This document shows, one piece after another, positions 9,546 to 17,912 of a stretch of 64,000 nucleotides of DNA. The translations under genes and the position numbers were made by a program. The stretch covers positions 1 to 64,000 of the IMG/VR virus record IMGVR_UViG_3300031772_000001. One strand, 5' to 3'. The notes beneath the pieces were generated by a model. That model did not search any database, was not told the origin of the DNA, and worked only from the letters and a program-made list of their open reading frames with translations. Position 1 is the stretch's first letter; each line of letters begins with the position of its first letter. This stretch comes from a virus.

Positions 9546-10028
9546 TTATGAAAACCTCAACTGGTAAGTCGCACTGATAGCTTGGTTACTATTCCATGCA
9601 CTTGAGTTGAACGTCTGACCACACGCCAAAGTTCCACCAGAACTCGTGTTGAACAATCCAAGATTCTGAACACTCGGAGTACCACCGGGATTATCACCAC
9701 TTGCCCATGAAGCAGTACACTGAAGCGTACCAGTCGATACAAGAGAATTGGAAGTAGTCTTACGTGTTCCCGTCTCACCCTGCAAGGAAGTATGCGAGGC
9801 GTTAGGGGCAGTACCGGTTCCAATACCCATGTAACTGATCTGCTTACTTCCACCAAGACCACCAACCGAACCTACGATGTAATTCTGAAATCCATCATTG
9901 ACAACTTGGTTCTCTTGCCAACCAGAGTCACCAACAACCACAGTTTTTCCACCCCTAACCTCACCAATAGCAACACGGAAAAAACCATGTACCTGGATGT
10001 TAGAACTTACACTTCTCTTCTTTGCCAT
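9546..10028 (-). CDS. Putative virion or fibre-associated protein
   Basis: 160 residues, Gly/Ser/Thr-rich and beta-strand-rich (QVVNDGFQNYIVGSVGG, QISYMGIGTGTAP, NLGLFNTSSGG, ISATYQLRFS). The order 'GWQENQVVNDGF ... YMGIGTG' resembles small phage tail-tip or fibre proteins. Starts after a clear AAGGAG ribosome binding site. Structural role is inferred from composition and context. Confidence 0.6.
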   Translation of the reverse strand: MAKKRSVSSNIQVHGFFRVAIGEVRGGKTVVVGDSGWQENQVVNDGFQNYIVGSVGGLGGSKQISYMGIGTGTAPNASHTSLQGETGTRKTTSNSLVSTGTLQCTASWASGDNPGGTPSVQNLGLFNTSSGGTLACGQTFNSSAWNSNQAISATYQLRFS

Positions 10029-10095
10029 ACTAACTCCTTCAAAAAAATGTGTCTGTCAATATCGGATACTGTTTACAGATTTACCATCTGCTAAA

Positions 10096-11064
10096 CTAAC
10101 TCAACATCGAATTTGAAACCACATTCAACTCAAGCTCGGCAGGTGTAGTAGCTGCAAGAGCCGAAATCCGAAGAGTACCAAAAACCCGACCATCAATAGA
10201 CACATTCTTTTCACCTTCACTCTGAACAGAAACTCCAGAAGAAACAAGAACACCAGCATCCGCACCACCCACAAAATTATCAAGAGCACTGATAGCAGCA
10301 TTAACAACACCAGCCGAAACATCAGTAAGAGCAGCAGAAGCCGCCTTACCAACAGTACCCCACGCTGTCCCTGACGCTACACCAGCAATCACTTGAGCCA
10401 CTGTTGACGTAGCAGCCTTGGAAATAGTCACACTATTCTTAGCCCACGCAATTGTCTCAGAACCCGCTGCAACTGTGTTCTGCATAACCACAGTATACTC
10501 ATTGTAAACTTGACCACCAAGAAGAGCAGTAACCGAAACTTTGTTCTTCTCACCATAAGCCTTAGAAGGATTGAAATTGTTATTGCTTTGAGCAAGAACA
10601 AGAGAAACAACACCACCAAAAAGATGCTTAAACATCAGGACAGGATTTACAGGAAAACCCTTTCCACCCTCTTTTTCAAGATTAAGGTCAATCGAAGAAG
10701 GGGCAACACCAACAACCGCATCCGGCATCATACGGATAGCAGTCAAAGCCTGAGCAACAACAGCAGTACCACCAGCAGCAATAGCAGCAATAGTTCCCCA
10801 AGGAGTTCCAGTTACAGTAGCAGCAAGAACCTGAGTAATCGTTGACACACCACCCTGCACATTGATCGTGCAACGATTCGGTGTCCAAACAATCGTCTCA
10901 TGTGTCGCTACTACTGAATTAAGAACCTCCACACCAAAGTCATTCTGCACCTCACCAACATCAATAGCAGTAATGCTCATAATGTTGACCACAGGAAACT
11001 CACCATACGCCTTAACACCAGTAACCACAGGAGCCTGAATAATCTTGCGAATAACGGATACCAT
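10096..11064 (-). CDS. Structural protein with internal duplication
   Basis: 322 residues, Ala/Val-rich. Two homologous blocks are visible: residues 19-91 (AYGEF ... ETIVWTPNRCTI ... GTPWGT) and residues 169-237 (AYGEK ... ETIAWAKNSVTI ... GTAWGT), sharing spacing throughout. The tandem-domain design and position between fibre and head genes suggest an abundant virion protein (tube, decoration or capsid-related), but no family was recognised. I considered it as a major capsid candidate and could not support that. Confidence 0.65.
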   Translation of the reverse strand: MVSVIRKIIQAPVVTGVKAYGEFPVVNIMSITAIDVGEVQNDFGVEVLNSVVATHETIVWTPNRCTINVQGGVSTITQVLAATVTGTPWGTIAAIAAGGTAVVAQALTAIRMMPDAVVGVAPSSIDLNLEKEGGKGFPVNPVLMFKHLFGGVVSLVLAQSNNNFNPSKAYGEKNKVSVTALLGGQVYNEYTVVMQNTVAAGSETIAWAKNSVTISKAATSTVAQVIAGVASGTAWGTVGKAASAALTDVSAGVVNAAISALDNFVGGADAGVLVSSGVSVQSEGEKNVSIDGRVFGTLRISALAATTPAELELNVVSNSMLS

Positions 11065-11085
11065 ACCTGCCTCCTAAAAGTTAAG

Positions 11086-11571
11086 TTATTTCAGTGCTTT
11101 AACTACACTCGAAACTATGAAAGGCAACGTATACAAAGCATTATCAAGATGCTTGCAAACCGTTCCTTCAAGATTCGGATTTCTTATCTTGGGTATTCTC
11201 TTTTCTTTCTTACCAACCACCGAATCAAGCTGAGTCAAGATATATCTGTACCCGTAATAGAGAAATGAAGGACAACCACAATCTACTTTCAAGTCCCCGT
11301 ATATTGCCAACCTCACCCGATCAATCAACTTCAACTTATCATCTGGTATATCTAAAGCAACCTGCAAATCAACCAGTTTTATCTTCTGTTTCCACTTTAA
11401 TCCAGTACCCGGATAGGTCTGGGACTCAGTAGAAAAAATCAAAGAACTACTCTTCTTATCAAACTTTACAAACTTAGTTCCCGAAGGCAACTTCTTAGAT
11501 CGTGCTCGTATCTTAGGCTGAACTGCACCCCTCAAATCCCCGTAAGTAAATTCCAGCAAAGACCCGCTCAT
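11086..11571 (-). CDS. SWIM-type zinc-finger virion-region protein
   Basis: 161 residues. Cys98-x-Cys100 and Cys139-x-His141 form a CxC...CxH SWIM-type arrangement embedded in DCGCPSFLYYGYRYI and LEGTVCKHLDNALY. Small SWIM proteins of this shape occur in structural modules of large phages; role unknown. Starts MSGSLLEF after a weak ribosome binding site. Confidence 0.6.
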   Translation of the reverse strand: MSGSLLEFTYGDLRGAVQPKIRARSKKLPSGTKFVKFDKKSSSLIFSTESQTYPGTGLKWKQKIKLVDLQVALDIPDDKLKLIDRVRLAIYGDLKVDCGCPSFLYYGYRYILTQLDSVVGKKEKRIPKIRNPNLEGTVCKHLDNALYTLPFIVSSVVKALK

Positions 11572-11612
11572 TCAAATTGACCTTCATAGTAGTTTATCAC
11601 ATTAACACATCA

Positions 11613-11924
11613 CTACGACTTATTTATCAACTCATCCAGCTTCTTAATCACCGCCCCAAACCCTTCCTCATCTTGCTTTCTTCGCTCATTATCTTCTATT
11701 TTTTCACGTATCCACTTCACATCTGTTGTAACAACAGTAATACTCTCAACAAGTGCTGCATGGGAACCACACACAAAACCATTCGTCTTCTTACTTGGCT
11801 TTTCAGAAGAATCTTCTCTTTTACCTTTCTTAAAAGCCTCAATAATCTTCACAGTACCTATTCCTCCTCCAGCAAGTAAAGCACCAATTCCGGCACCTAC
11901 TTGCCCAAGATATGATGCATCCAT
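11613..11924 (-). CDS. Small membrane-anchored protein, holin-like
   Basis: 103 residues. Residues 5-30 are glycine-rich and hydrophobic (LGQVGAGIGALLAGGGIGTVKII), a probable single transmembrane or amphipathic helix. It is followed by a basic stretch and a charged, likely coiled-coil C-terminus (WIREKIEDNERRKQDEEGF). The layout fits one-helix phage holins or membrane-associated virion proteins; no family is certain. Confidence 0.5.
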   Translation of the reverse strand: MDASYLGQVGAGIGALLAGGGIGTVKIIEAFKKGKREDSSEKPSKKTNGFVCGSHAALVESITVVTTDVKWIREKIEDNERRKQDEEGFGAVIKKLDELINKS

Positions 11925-11979
11925 AATATTCCTCTTAGATGTAATCCCGAAGATGCTGTATCAAATCTAAATACGCAAA

Positions 11980-12369
11980 TCACGGAGTAGCATCACGACC
12001 AACAAAAATAGTCACAATCGCATCAACAGATATGTGGCTATTTGAAAAGAATAACTTATCAGGATCGGCACCAAGAAGTCCAACCTCCCCGGCACCAACA
12101 AGCAACTGCATAGAATCAAGAACAATCGGAGAACCACCAGCAGTATGCGCTTTATAAGAAAGACCTGCGGGATACTGATTAGCCTTGATAGCAAGAACAT
12201 GAACAGCAGTAACAAGACCTGTAAAAAGATCCACTTCCATGTCAGAACTTCCGTGAGGAACTGACACCTCAACCTTGTCAATAGCCTCACATGTAATGTT
12301 CTTCTGTTCCGAAAGAGAAGAATCTCCGAGAATCTGCGTGTTCTGAGAAACAACTATAGTATTTGGCAT
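11980..12369 (-). CDS. Hypothetical virion-region protein
   Basis: 129 residues, beta-rich (MPNTIVVSQNTQILGDSSLS, CEAIDKVEVSVPHG, MQLLVGAGEVGLLG, VDAIVTIFVG). Preceded by a strong AGGAGG site. Similar in length and style to small head-completion or decoration proteins, but not recognised. Confidence 0.55.
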   Translation of the reverse strand: MPNTIVVSQNTQILGDSSLSEQKNITCEAIDKVEVSVPHGSSDMEVDLFTGLVTAVHVLAIKANQYPAGLSYKAHTAGGSPIVLDSMQLLVGAGEVGLLGADPDKLFFSNSHISVDAIVTIFVGRDATP

Positions 12370-12384
12370 AAGTCCTCCTATTTG

Positions 12385-13680
12385 TTAAAACTCAATTCCA
12401 TTTTTACGGGCATTTTCTACTACTTCCAAAATCTCGTCCACAGAGTCTATGTTTGACCCAACACGGTAACCTTTAACCAAACCACTATTTTCTTTTATCT
12501 TACTAATACATTCCTCAACAGTATCACCTAAAACAATCATAAACCCAACAGGATCAGTTGGTCCTGTCCCAGGTATCACATAATCAAGTCCGTTTACCCG
12601 ACACCTCATCTTCAATTTAACAATTTTTCTTATTGTCTCATCTTCAAAGTATATAGGATTCCAAACAAGCTCAGAGGAATTAGTAAATACTGCTACCTGC
12701 ATGGCATATTTACTTCTGTACTTTGGCTCTGTAACAATTCCCTTTGAACCATACCAAATAATCTCCGCAAGGTTCTCCACCCACTCACACTGAATCTCAG
12801 AATTTGGAGAACCACAACGACAAGTACAATCTATCAGGTAATTATTTCCATCTTCACCCATTCTAACCTCAGTAGCAAACCACCCCCTATACCCATAATC
12901 GGAAAAGACAGGCTTCAACTTGTCCATACTTTCCTTCATGGACTCATGCAGCTTATCATAAGAAACATGCGTCGTTATGTAAGCCTTATCCTTTATCTCA
13001 AAACCCATACCCATCTGTGAAGCATACTCACCATCTACCACAAAAGCATCAACACCACACTCAACTTTTGACTTTATAGGAGACTCAAGTATGTAATCAA
13101 CCTTACCATCTAACTTACGAGCAACCCCAAGATCAGACGCAACTTTCAATAAGAAATCCTCTGACTTTTTATGACTCTCTATGTGGTGTGTCTCAAAAAG
13201 ACCCCTCCACCACGACACCTTCAAGTATAGGTCTGAATTTCCATTCTTTATATGGTCAACAACATCGTCAAAATTAGTAAAATACTCTGCTTCAGATACA
13301 GGCAACCCTATTTTCTTGAATACCTGTTCTCTTGTCTCTATTCGGAGTAGTTCTAACTTCTCTCCATCACGACTCCCCCAAACCCGCTTCCCAAGGGAAA
13401 TAAGATGTTCCTGCAAATCCCCCATATACACATCTGGAAAAACAAACAAATCTACCTCATTAAAGTCATACCCCTTATCTGGACACTTGTAAAACATCTG
13501 ATCAATAACAGTAATTCCAGACAACCCCTCTCCAATCATCGACTTTTTAACATCTGGAAATGAGGAGTAATTAGGAACCCAATAAAACACCTTACCAAAA
13601 TCCCTCGCCAACCTTTCAGCAACAAATGTAAAAACCCCTGTATCTACTACAAGAACTTTTTTGTCTTTAAGATTGTCCAC
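12385..13680 (-). CDS. ATP-grasp ligase-like protein
   Basis: About 430 residues. An N-terminal Rossmann-like part (KKVLVVDTGVFTFVAERLA) precedes an ATP-grasp core: YLKVSWWRG, FVVDGEYASQMGMGFEIKD, FATEVRMGEDGNNYLIDCTCRCGSPN, where the acidic and Asn/Asp residues match the metal-binding strand of ATP-grasp enzymes. Such enzymes join a carboxylate to an amine using ATP. It follows the peptidase-like gene. The start is uncertain: a TTG at 13701 gives the longest frame, but AAGGAT sits just before tandem GTG codons at 13683/13680, so I place it there. The phage substrate is unknown. Confidence 0.65.
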   Translation of the reverse strand: MDNLKDKKVLVVDTGVFTFVAERLARDFGKVFYWVPNYSSFPDVKKSMIGEGLSGITVIDQMFYKCPDKGYDFNEVDLFVFPDVYMGDLQEHLISLGKRVWGSRDGEKLELLRIETREQVFKKIGLPVSEAEYFTNFDDVVDHIKNGNSDLYLKVSWWRGLFETHHIESHKKSEDFLLKVASDLGVARKLDGKVDYILESPIKSKVECGVDAFVVDGEYASQMGMGFEIKDKAYITTHVSYDKLHESMKESMDKLKPVFSDYGYRGWFATEVRMGEDGNNYLIDCTCRCGSPNSEIQCEWVENLAEIIWYGSKGIVTEPKYRSKYAMQVAVFTNSSELVWNPIYFEDETIRKIVKLKMRCRVNGLDYVIPGTGPTDPVGFMIVLGDTVEECISKIKENSGLVKGYRVGSNIDSVDEILEVVENARKNGIEF

Positions 13681-13690
13681 CACTAAATCC

Positions 13691-14233
13691 TTATGTAACA
13701 AAGTAAGTAATTATCCTTTTCAATGCCTCACGAACCTTAACCAAACTCTCCATATCTAAGTTTATGTTGGCGTGATACTTGCCAACAACCGGAATACACA
13801 AACTAAAAACCCTACACCCTCTTTTACTCCAAACACACGACTCATCATCATCCACCGCTACAGGCTTATACTCGTACTGTAAATCCTCAGAATCCAAAAA
13901 ATCACAAAACTGCTTTATCGAAAGCTCATCCCAATTGTAGAAATTCTCAATAGAAAAGTCTTTTCCGTCTGACCTGCCCAAATCAATAACTATAACAACG
14001 TCATTCTTAGAAACAGAAGGAAGATCATCAACCCCAAACTCTTCGCCCTGAGAATGCACAACCTTCAAAGACCCACTCTTACACAACAACCTCAAAGCAG
14101 GATTATCATACACCGTCAAGTACGAAACCAAAACCCCAAGAAAATTATCCAAAAGACCTTGATGTACGCCGCCCTCAAACGTCAAATTTCCGTCATTACG
14201 AACCTTATCCAAATGAGCACTAAGAATAACCAT
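13691..14233 (-). CDS. Compact M20/M28/M42-like zinc peptidase
   Basis: 180 residues from an ATG after GGGAGGT. The metal-site order of di-zinc exopeptidases is visible: HxD at 7-9 (SAHLDKV), Asp29 (GLLDNFLG), Glu64-Glu65 (QGEEFG), Asp84 (VIDLGR) and His154 (VGKYHANINLD). Family members are usually over 340 residues with a dimerisation insert; here that insert is absent. Whether it is active cannot be told. It is upstream of the ATP-grasp gene, forming a ligase/peptidase pair inside a virion gene block. Confidence 0.6.
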   Translation of the reverse strand: MVILSAHLDKVRNDGNLTFEGGVHQGLLDNFLGVLVSYLTVYDNPALRLLCKSGSLKVVHSQGEEFGVDDLPSVSKNDVVIVIDLGRSDGKDFSIENFYNWDELSIKQFCDFLDSEDLQYEYKPVAVDDDESCVWSKRGCRVFSLCIPVVGKYHANINLDMESLVKVREALKRIITYFVT

Positions 14234-14260
14234 AGATACCTCCCATAACATTAGAAACTA

Positions 14261-14443
14261 TTAAGACTTATGAAGACCTTTAACAATCTTCAAAGACCCT
14301 GCTGGCAAAGACTTTACTGGATCAGAAGCAACAACATCCTTTTTATCTTTCTTTTCTTCCGCAACAACCTCTTTAAGTACAACTACAGGGGGTTGTTGCT
14401 CCTCTGGTAGACTCTTCTCGTATATCCTTGATAAGAGATTCAT
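14261..14443 (-). CDS. Putative internal head protein with N-terminal LLxxIYE tag
   Basis: 60 residues starting MNLLSRIYEKSLPEEQ. The first nine residues match the shared tag of this gene block; the rest is Lys/Glu/Val/Pro-rich and probably unstructured. I infer capsid targeting with cleavage after IYE, by analogy with the (L/I)xE sites of T4-type prohead proteases. Last tagged gene of the block in transcription order. Confidence 0.6.
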   Translation of the reverse strand: MNLLSRIYEKSLPEEQQPPVVVLKEVVAEEKKDKKDVVASDPVKSLPAGSLKIVKGLHKS

Positions 14444-14457
14444 AGACTAAACTCCCA

Positions 14458-14991
14458 CTACTTCGAGTAGTAATCAGTTGCCCCTGTCCGCGTAGACTCC
14501 TTCTTACTCAACTCAAGACTCTTCACAACACCCATAGCCACATCATCACTCTCTGTCGTGAAAACTGCTCCCTCTTTATCGGCCCCACGCTTCCAGAGAG
14601 CATCTATACCCTTCGCTTCCATCTTAGCTTCAACATTAGTCAACCCTCGAAGATACCACACCTTATCCTGCTTGTAGACCTCAACAGGATTATTGCCTTG
14701 CTCATTGACCTGCTCTTTAGGCTTCTCCTTTGACTCCTCGTACATCTTAACCATCAAAACCCCCTTGAAAGATTCTGTCTTAGTTGGCATTGCCGCCGCC
14801 CCCAAAGACTTTTTCAAAACAGCAAGCGTCTTAGGATCTTCCTTATCCGGCTGCTCCAACTTTGTCATTATATTGGAAAGCAACTCAAAAGGAATACTAT
14901 CATCTGCCCTCTTCTGGGTCATTCTCTCAGTAACAACACTAAGCAACGTGTGAAGTACGTTATTCTCTTTTGGGGTCAGGGACACATTCAT
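14458..14991 (-). CDS. Putative head protein with internal MYE tag
   Basis: 177 residues. Residues 1-70 are helical (LHTLLSVVTERMTQ, FELLSNIMTKLE). The tag FKGVLMVKMYEESKE lies at about residues 75-88. It is followed by an EQVNEQ linker and a domain with KVWYLRGLTNVEAKMEAKG that resembles the KTWYLVRG and SWFISKRE modules of the 996-codon protein upstream. ATG overlaps the TAA of the preceding gene (TAATG). Internal placement of the tag suggests the N-terminal part could be removed if a protease acts there (inference). Confidence 0.6.
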   Translation of the reverse strand: MNVSLTPKENNVLHTLLSVVTERMTQKRADDSIPFELLSNIMTKLEQPDKEDPKTLAVLKKSLGAAAMPTKTESFKGVLMVKMYEESKEKPKEQVNEQGNNPVEVYKQDKVWYLRGLTNVEAKMEAKGIDALWKRGADKEGAVFTTESDDVAMGVVKSLELSKKESTRTGATDYYSK

Positions 14992-15356
14992 TAGAAACCT
15001 CCGGGGTTATGTGATGCAGCATACGCCGCTGACGACCTCTTTGGTGACTGATCTAAGTTAGTATAGTCAAATTGAATATCCGGCTTCTTCTTTAGAATCT
15101 TCTTACTTTCTTTGGAATCATAAAACTCACCTGTGTCCGGCTGAGTGTCGTACATCTTCTGAAGCAACGACACGTCAACACCTTCGTTCTCAGACTTGTA
15201 CGCCAAGTTTGCTATTCGTATTTTCAGAATGTTCTTTCCATTTACTATAGGCTGTCCATGCACATCCTTACCAATTTCCTTAACAGTAACACGACGATTT
15301 TTGAACTTTCCAGTAAAAATCGTATCCCCTACCTCAATTGGAATAACTATGCTCAT
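14991..15356 (-). CDS. Putative head protein with internal LLQKMYD tag
   Basis: 121 residues from an ATG after GGAAGTAG. Residues 1-60 look like a small SH3/KOW-type beta barrel (EVGDTIFTGKFKNRRVTVKEIG). The tag VSLLQKMYDTQPD follows, then a Lys/Ser/Asp-rich tail. The same order (beta-barrel, then tag, then tail) is seen in the gene at 19.4 kb. MYD replaces MYE here. Lies just downstream of the TnpB insertion. Confidence 0.6.
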   Translation of the reverse strand: MSIVIPIEVGDTIFTGKFKNRRVTVKEIGKDVHGQPIVNGKNILKIRIANLAYKSENEGVDVSLLQKMYDTQPDTGEFYDSKESKKILKKKPDIQFDYTNLDQSPKRSSAAYAASHNPGGF

Positions 15357-15370
15357 AACTACTTCCACAC

Positions 15371-15517
15371 TTACTGTTTTAGTTCTTGTGTAATATCAGA
15401 GTATCCATCTGATATTTTCCTCATACACTTAGCCAATGCCTTACTCTCCACACCTCTCTGATCTTCCCCCTCAGCAATCACCTTTACTTGAGGTGTGTAC
15501 CCTATCCGGCCAAATGC
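15371..15517 (-). pseudogene. Orphan 3' gene fragment beside TnpB
   Basis: Directly after the TnpB TAG stop, the same frame stays open for 48 codons (contains GYTPQVKVIAEGEDQRG and CMRKISDGYSDITQELK) and ends in TAA. It has no start codon or ribosome binding site of its own near TnpB, and its Lys/Glu-rich composition matches the neighbouring small head genes. I interpret it as the 3' remnant of a gene cut by insertion of TnpB; part of it may also belong to the element's right end or guide RNA. Confidence 0.5.
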
Positions 15518-16618
15518 CTATCCTCCACAGTTTATAGTGGACAGACTTTTCTGGCAGGGTTCTTTAGCCGCCCTGTGCAAAATGTTAATGGCTGCGTTAT
15601 AATCCGCGTCCATCTCCACTTTACAATCAATACACTTGTACCGCTCGCCCACACGAGACTCCTTGTGTATTGATCCACACACTGAACAAGTCTGGGAAGT
15701 GTAAGCTGGATTGACCTTTGTAAGAAGAACACCGTTCTCCTCACAAGTTCTCACCAGCTTACCTATTGCCGATAAATAGACCCAATACTGCAACTTGTTC
15801 ATAAACTTTGTCGAAATTCGATGATCCTTCTTAGAATTTCTTTTGACGTTCTTTAGGTCTTCTATAGCAAGACTGTTTACGTTTGACAGGTCTAACTCGT
15901 TCACAACTCGGTTAATTTCATTGTCCCGGAATCTCAAACTCTGCTTAAAATTCTTAGAGTTCCTTACCTTCTTTGATATGTCTGTACAAACTTGCTCAAT
16001 ATCGGTCCCTAAAAACTGACCATCGGAAGTTGAAAGCAATTTCTTGTAGCCAATATCAACTCCCAAAGACTTACCTGTAGATTTTATTACAGGTGCCTCT
16101 TTCTCAAAAGTCAAAAACACAAAATACTTGCCGGATTCGTCTTTGGTTAATTTGATGTTCTTCTTACGCTTCCAATCAGCATACTTCAAATAATGCTTGT
16201 GATACTTGATTGGTAAGTTTATTGTGACTGCTCGATGCTTACCATCCTGAAAATAGGGCAATCGAATATGAATAAACTCATCAAAATGACCATCTTCTTG
16301 TACTTCAATATCAAACATCCGGTCATCCAACGAGATTGAAGTATTTTGTATCTCTGGCTTTGATTTTTTCTGTTTCTTCTGATTGGACCTGATAATCTCA
16401 GATGCTTGCTTATATAAAATTTGTTTCCAAGCAGAATAAGTAAAAAGATTTGAAGGACAATCCTTAGAACTGAGAAACTTCTTCAGTGGAAGTTTCTTAT
16501 CCCAAATTTGATCTATATAAAACTGTAAGTCAACCTTATAGTCTTGAAATAACTGGTCTAATTGCTTAGACTTAGTACCAGTTTGATACTTCAAAATGTG
16601 TTTGGTTGATCTTAACAT
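15518..16618 (-). mobile_element. tnpB: Solitary TnpB, RNA-guided nuclease of IS200/IS605 type
   Basis: 366 residues, typical TnpB length. The RuvC triad is complete: Asp188 (LGVDIGYKK), Glu253 (LAIEDLKN) and Asp339 (MDADYNAAINI). A zinc ribbon with Cys311, Cys314, Cys329 and Cys332 (QTCSVCGS, YKCIDCK) precedes the last catalytic residue. NPAYTSQTC is the family signature. No TnpA lies alongside, so it is a lone TnpB. Family members cut DNA guided by an RNA transcribed across the 3' end, so the guide RNA should overlap 15.4-15.6 kb. Inserted within the internal-head-protein block. Likely active by residues; function could be homing or element maintenance. Confidence 0.9.
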
Positions 16619-16655
16619 AATTATCTATGTATAATTTATCACAACACCCCTTACT

Positions 16656-16814
16656 TTAGTCCTTCAGCAAATCCTGAATTTCATCCTGAGAATGTCCAGC
16701 AGCCTTCATGTAATCCTGAATCTTCTTCTCAGACCAACCACCCTTATTCAACATGAACAAGTAAGCAGCCTTCAAGTCCATCCCACCCATAATATTCGCC
16801 GCCATCTTACTCAT
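16656..16814 (-). CDS. Small hypothetical protein (52 aa)
   Basis: 52 residues (starts MSKMAANIMGGMDLKAAYLF, ends HSQDEIQDLLKD). Two amphipathic helices are likely. It begins 28 bases after the stop of the tagged gene upstream and ends about 38 bases before the TnpB start. The spacing AAGGGGTGTTGTG after its stop looks like a ribosome binding site and start codon now followed by TnpB, perhaps the 5' edge of the interrupted gene. Confidence 0.55.
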   Translation of the reverse strand: MSKMAANIMGGMDLKAAYLFMLNKGGWSEKKIQDYMKAAGHSQDEIQDLLKD

Positions 16815-16841
16815 CTTCAAAGTCTTGAGCGCAATCTTCTT

Positions 16842-17234
16842 TTAATGCCCTTCAGGAACACCCTCTTCTACTTTACCTTCGGTAATCTTCAACTCTTTAA
16901 GAACTTTTGTCAAAATCTCCTGATACGCCTTCATTAAAGCCTTTGCCTGCGGCCCACCCTTCTTCATTATCTTATAAACTTCCATTGTAAATCTTAATTC
17001 TACATTTGCACCTCTACGCACACAATCAACTCTTGCATCACCAACCTTACTAAACAGCTTATCATATTTTGGCTCTTGTTGCTCATAATTTACATTATAC
17101 GCAATATCATCTTGAGGATTTACTTCTTCTGGTACACCTCTAATAACAGCACCAGCAAATCCCCAATCCGATTTCTTTACTTCTATTCCTTCACTTACCT
17201 TCCTGTTTTCATACATCTCTTCAAGTAAGCTCAT
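16842..17234 (-). CDS. Putative internal head protein, N-terminal LLEEMYE tag
   Basis: 130 residues starting MSLLEEMYENRKVSEG; the ATG at 17234 has AGGAG seven bases upstream, so it is preferred to a GTG two codons earlier. Residues 10-130 are an alpha/beta domain (VEVELRF-like strand RRGANVELRFTMEVYK, then helix AKALMKAYQEILTKVLKEL). Tag placement right at the start suggests the mature protein begins after MYE. Function after packaging unknown. Confidence 0.65.
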   Translation of the reverse strand: MSLLEEMYENRKVSEGIEVKKSDWGFAGAVIRGVPEEVNPQDDIAYNVNYEQQEPKYDKLFSKVGDARVDCVRRGANVELRFTMEVYKIMKKGGPQAKALMKAYQEILTKVLKELKITEGKVEEGVPEGH

Positions 17235-17244
17235 AAACACACTC

Positions 17245-17502
17245 CTACATGTAAAGATGACCTAATAACTTCTTTGATTTCAATTCATAAATCCCAACAA
17301 ACCCTGTGTCCATTCCTTGAATATACTTAGCAAACTTCGTTATAAGATCATCAAAACTATCTGTAAAATCCCTTGTATGACCACGCTTTTCTTTGAACTC
17401 CTTTTCATCGTCAGGATCGTGTACTTCTTGTGATGCACCAATAAGAGCATACTTCTTCTTAGAAATTTCCTTCTCGTACATCTTGGTAAAAAGACTATCC
17501 AT
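17245..17502 (-). CDS. Putative internal head protein, N-terminal LFTKMYE tag
   Basis: 85 residues starting MDSLFTKMYEKEISKK after AGGAG. The C-terminal half (DDLITKFAKYIQGM, GFVGIYELKSKKLLG) could be a small alpha/beta fold; no family recognised. Ten bases separate its stop from the next tagged start. Confidence 0.65.
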   Translation of the reverse strand: MDSLFTKMYEKEISKKKYALIGASQEVHDPDDEKEFKEKRGHTRDFTDSFDDLITKFAKYIQGMDTGFVGIYELKSKKLLGHLYM

Positions 17503-17510
17503 AACAACTC

Positions 17511-17912
17511 CTATGACAAGTATGAATTTAATTCATAAGGCTTAGGTGCCTGACTGTTCTTGTAAATATCAAGAACCAAAACACTATTCTTAATCTCTGC
17601 ACAAGTAGGCGCATCCTTCCAAAGCCGCCGCACTAAGTCAATCCGCAACCGTACCGTTTCACCAGAAGACATCGCCCCATTAAACGTCCCTACCCACTTC
17701 TCATCACCAACCACAGGAACAAGACCCAACTCCTCTAACGCTGCCAACACAGTAGTCGTAATATCGCCCAAAGACTTATAATAAGACTCTTTTACAAGAT
17801 TAGAATACTGCCTACGAATCCGAGACGGAAGAGACTCAGACCCCTCTATATGGACAGTCTCACCACTGCCCATCAAGGACATGCCCTCGTACATTCGTGT
17901 AAGAAGACTCAC
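17511..17912 (-). CDS. Putative internal head protein, N-terminal LLTRMYE tag
   Basis: 133 residues. I choose the GTG at 17912: it overlaps the upstream TGA (GTGA) and has AAGAGG seven bases before it, and it places the tag (M)SLLTRMYEG exactly at the N-terminus as in its neighbours. An ATG six codons earlier lies inside the upstream gene. The body contains helix YSNLVKESYYKSLGDITTTVLAALEELG and strand TVRLRIDLVRRLW. Function unknown. Confidence 0.65.
   Translation of the reverse strand: MSLLTRMYEGMSLMGSGETVHIEGSESLPSRIRRQYSNLVKESYYKSLGDITTTVLAALEELGLVPVVGDEKWVGTFNGAMSSGETVRLRIDLVRRLWKDAPTCAEIKNSVLVLDIYKNSQAPKPYELNSYLS

Noticed and set aside
10096-11064. Major capsid protein assignment for the duplicated-domain protein
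   Set aside because: No HK97-fold signature recognised and the internal duplication is atypical; left as a structural protein.
7651-16618. Amber (TAG) recoding in this phage
   Set aside because: TAG terminates several well-supported genes at normal positions (for example the glycosyltransferase, methyltransferase and TnpB), so the standard code is sufficient.
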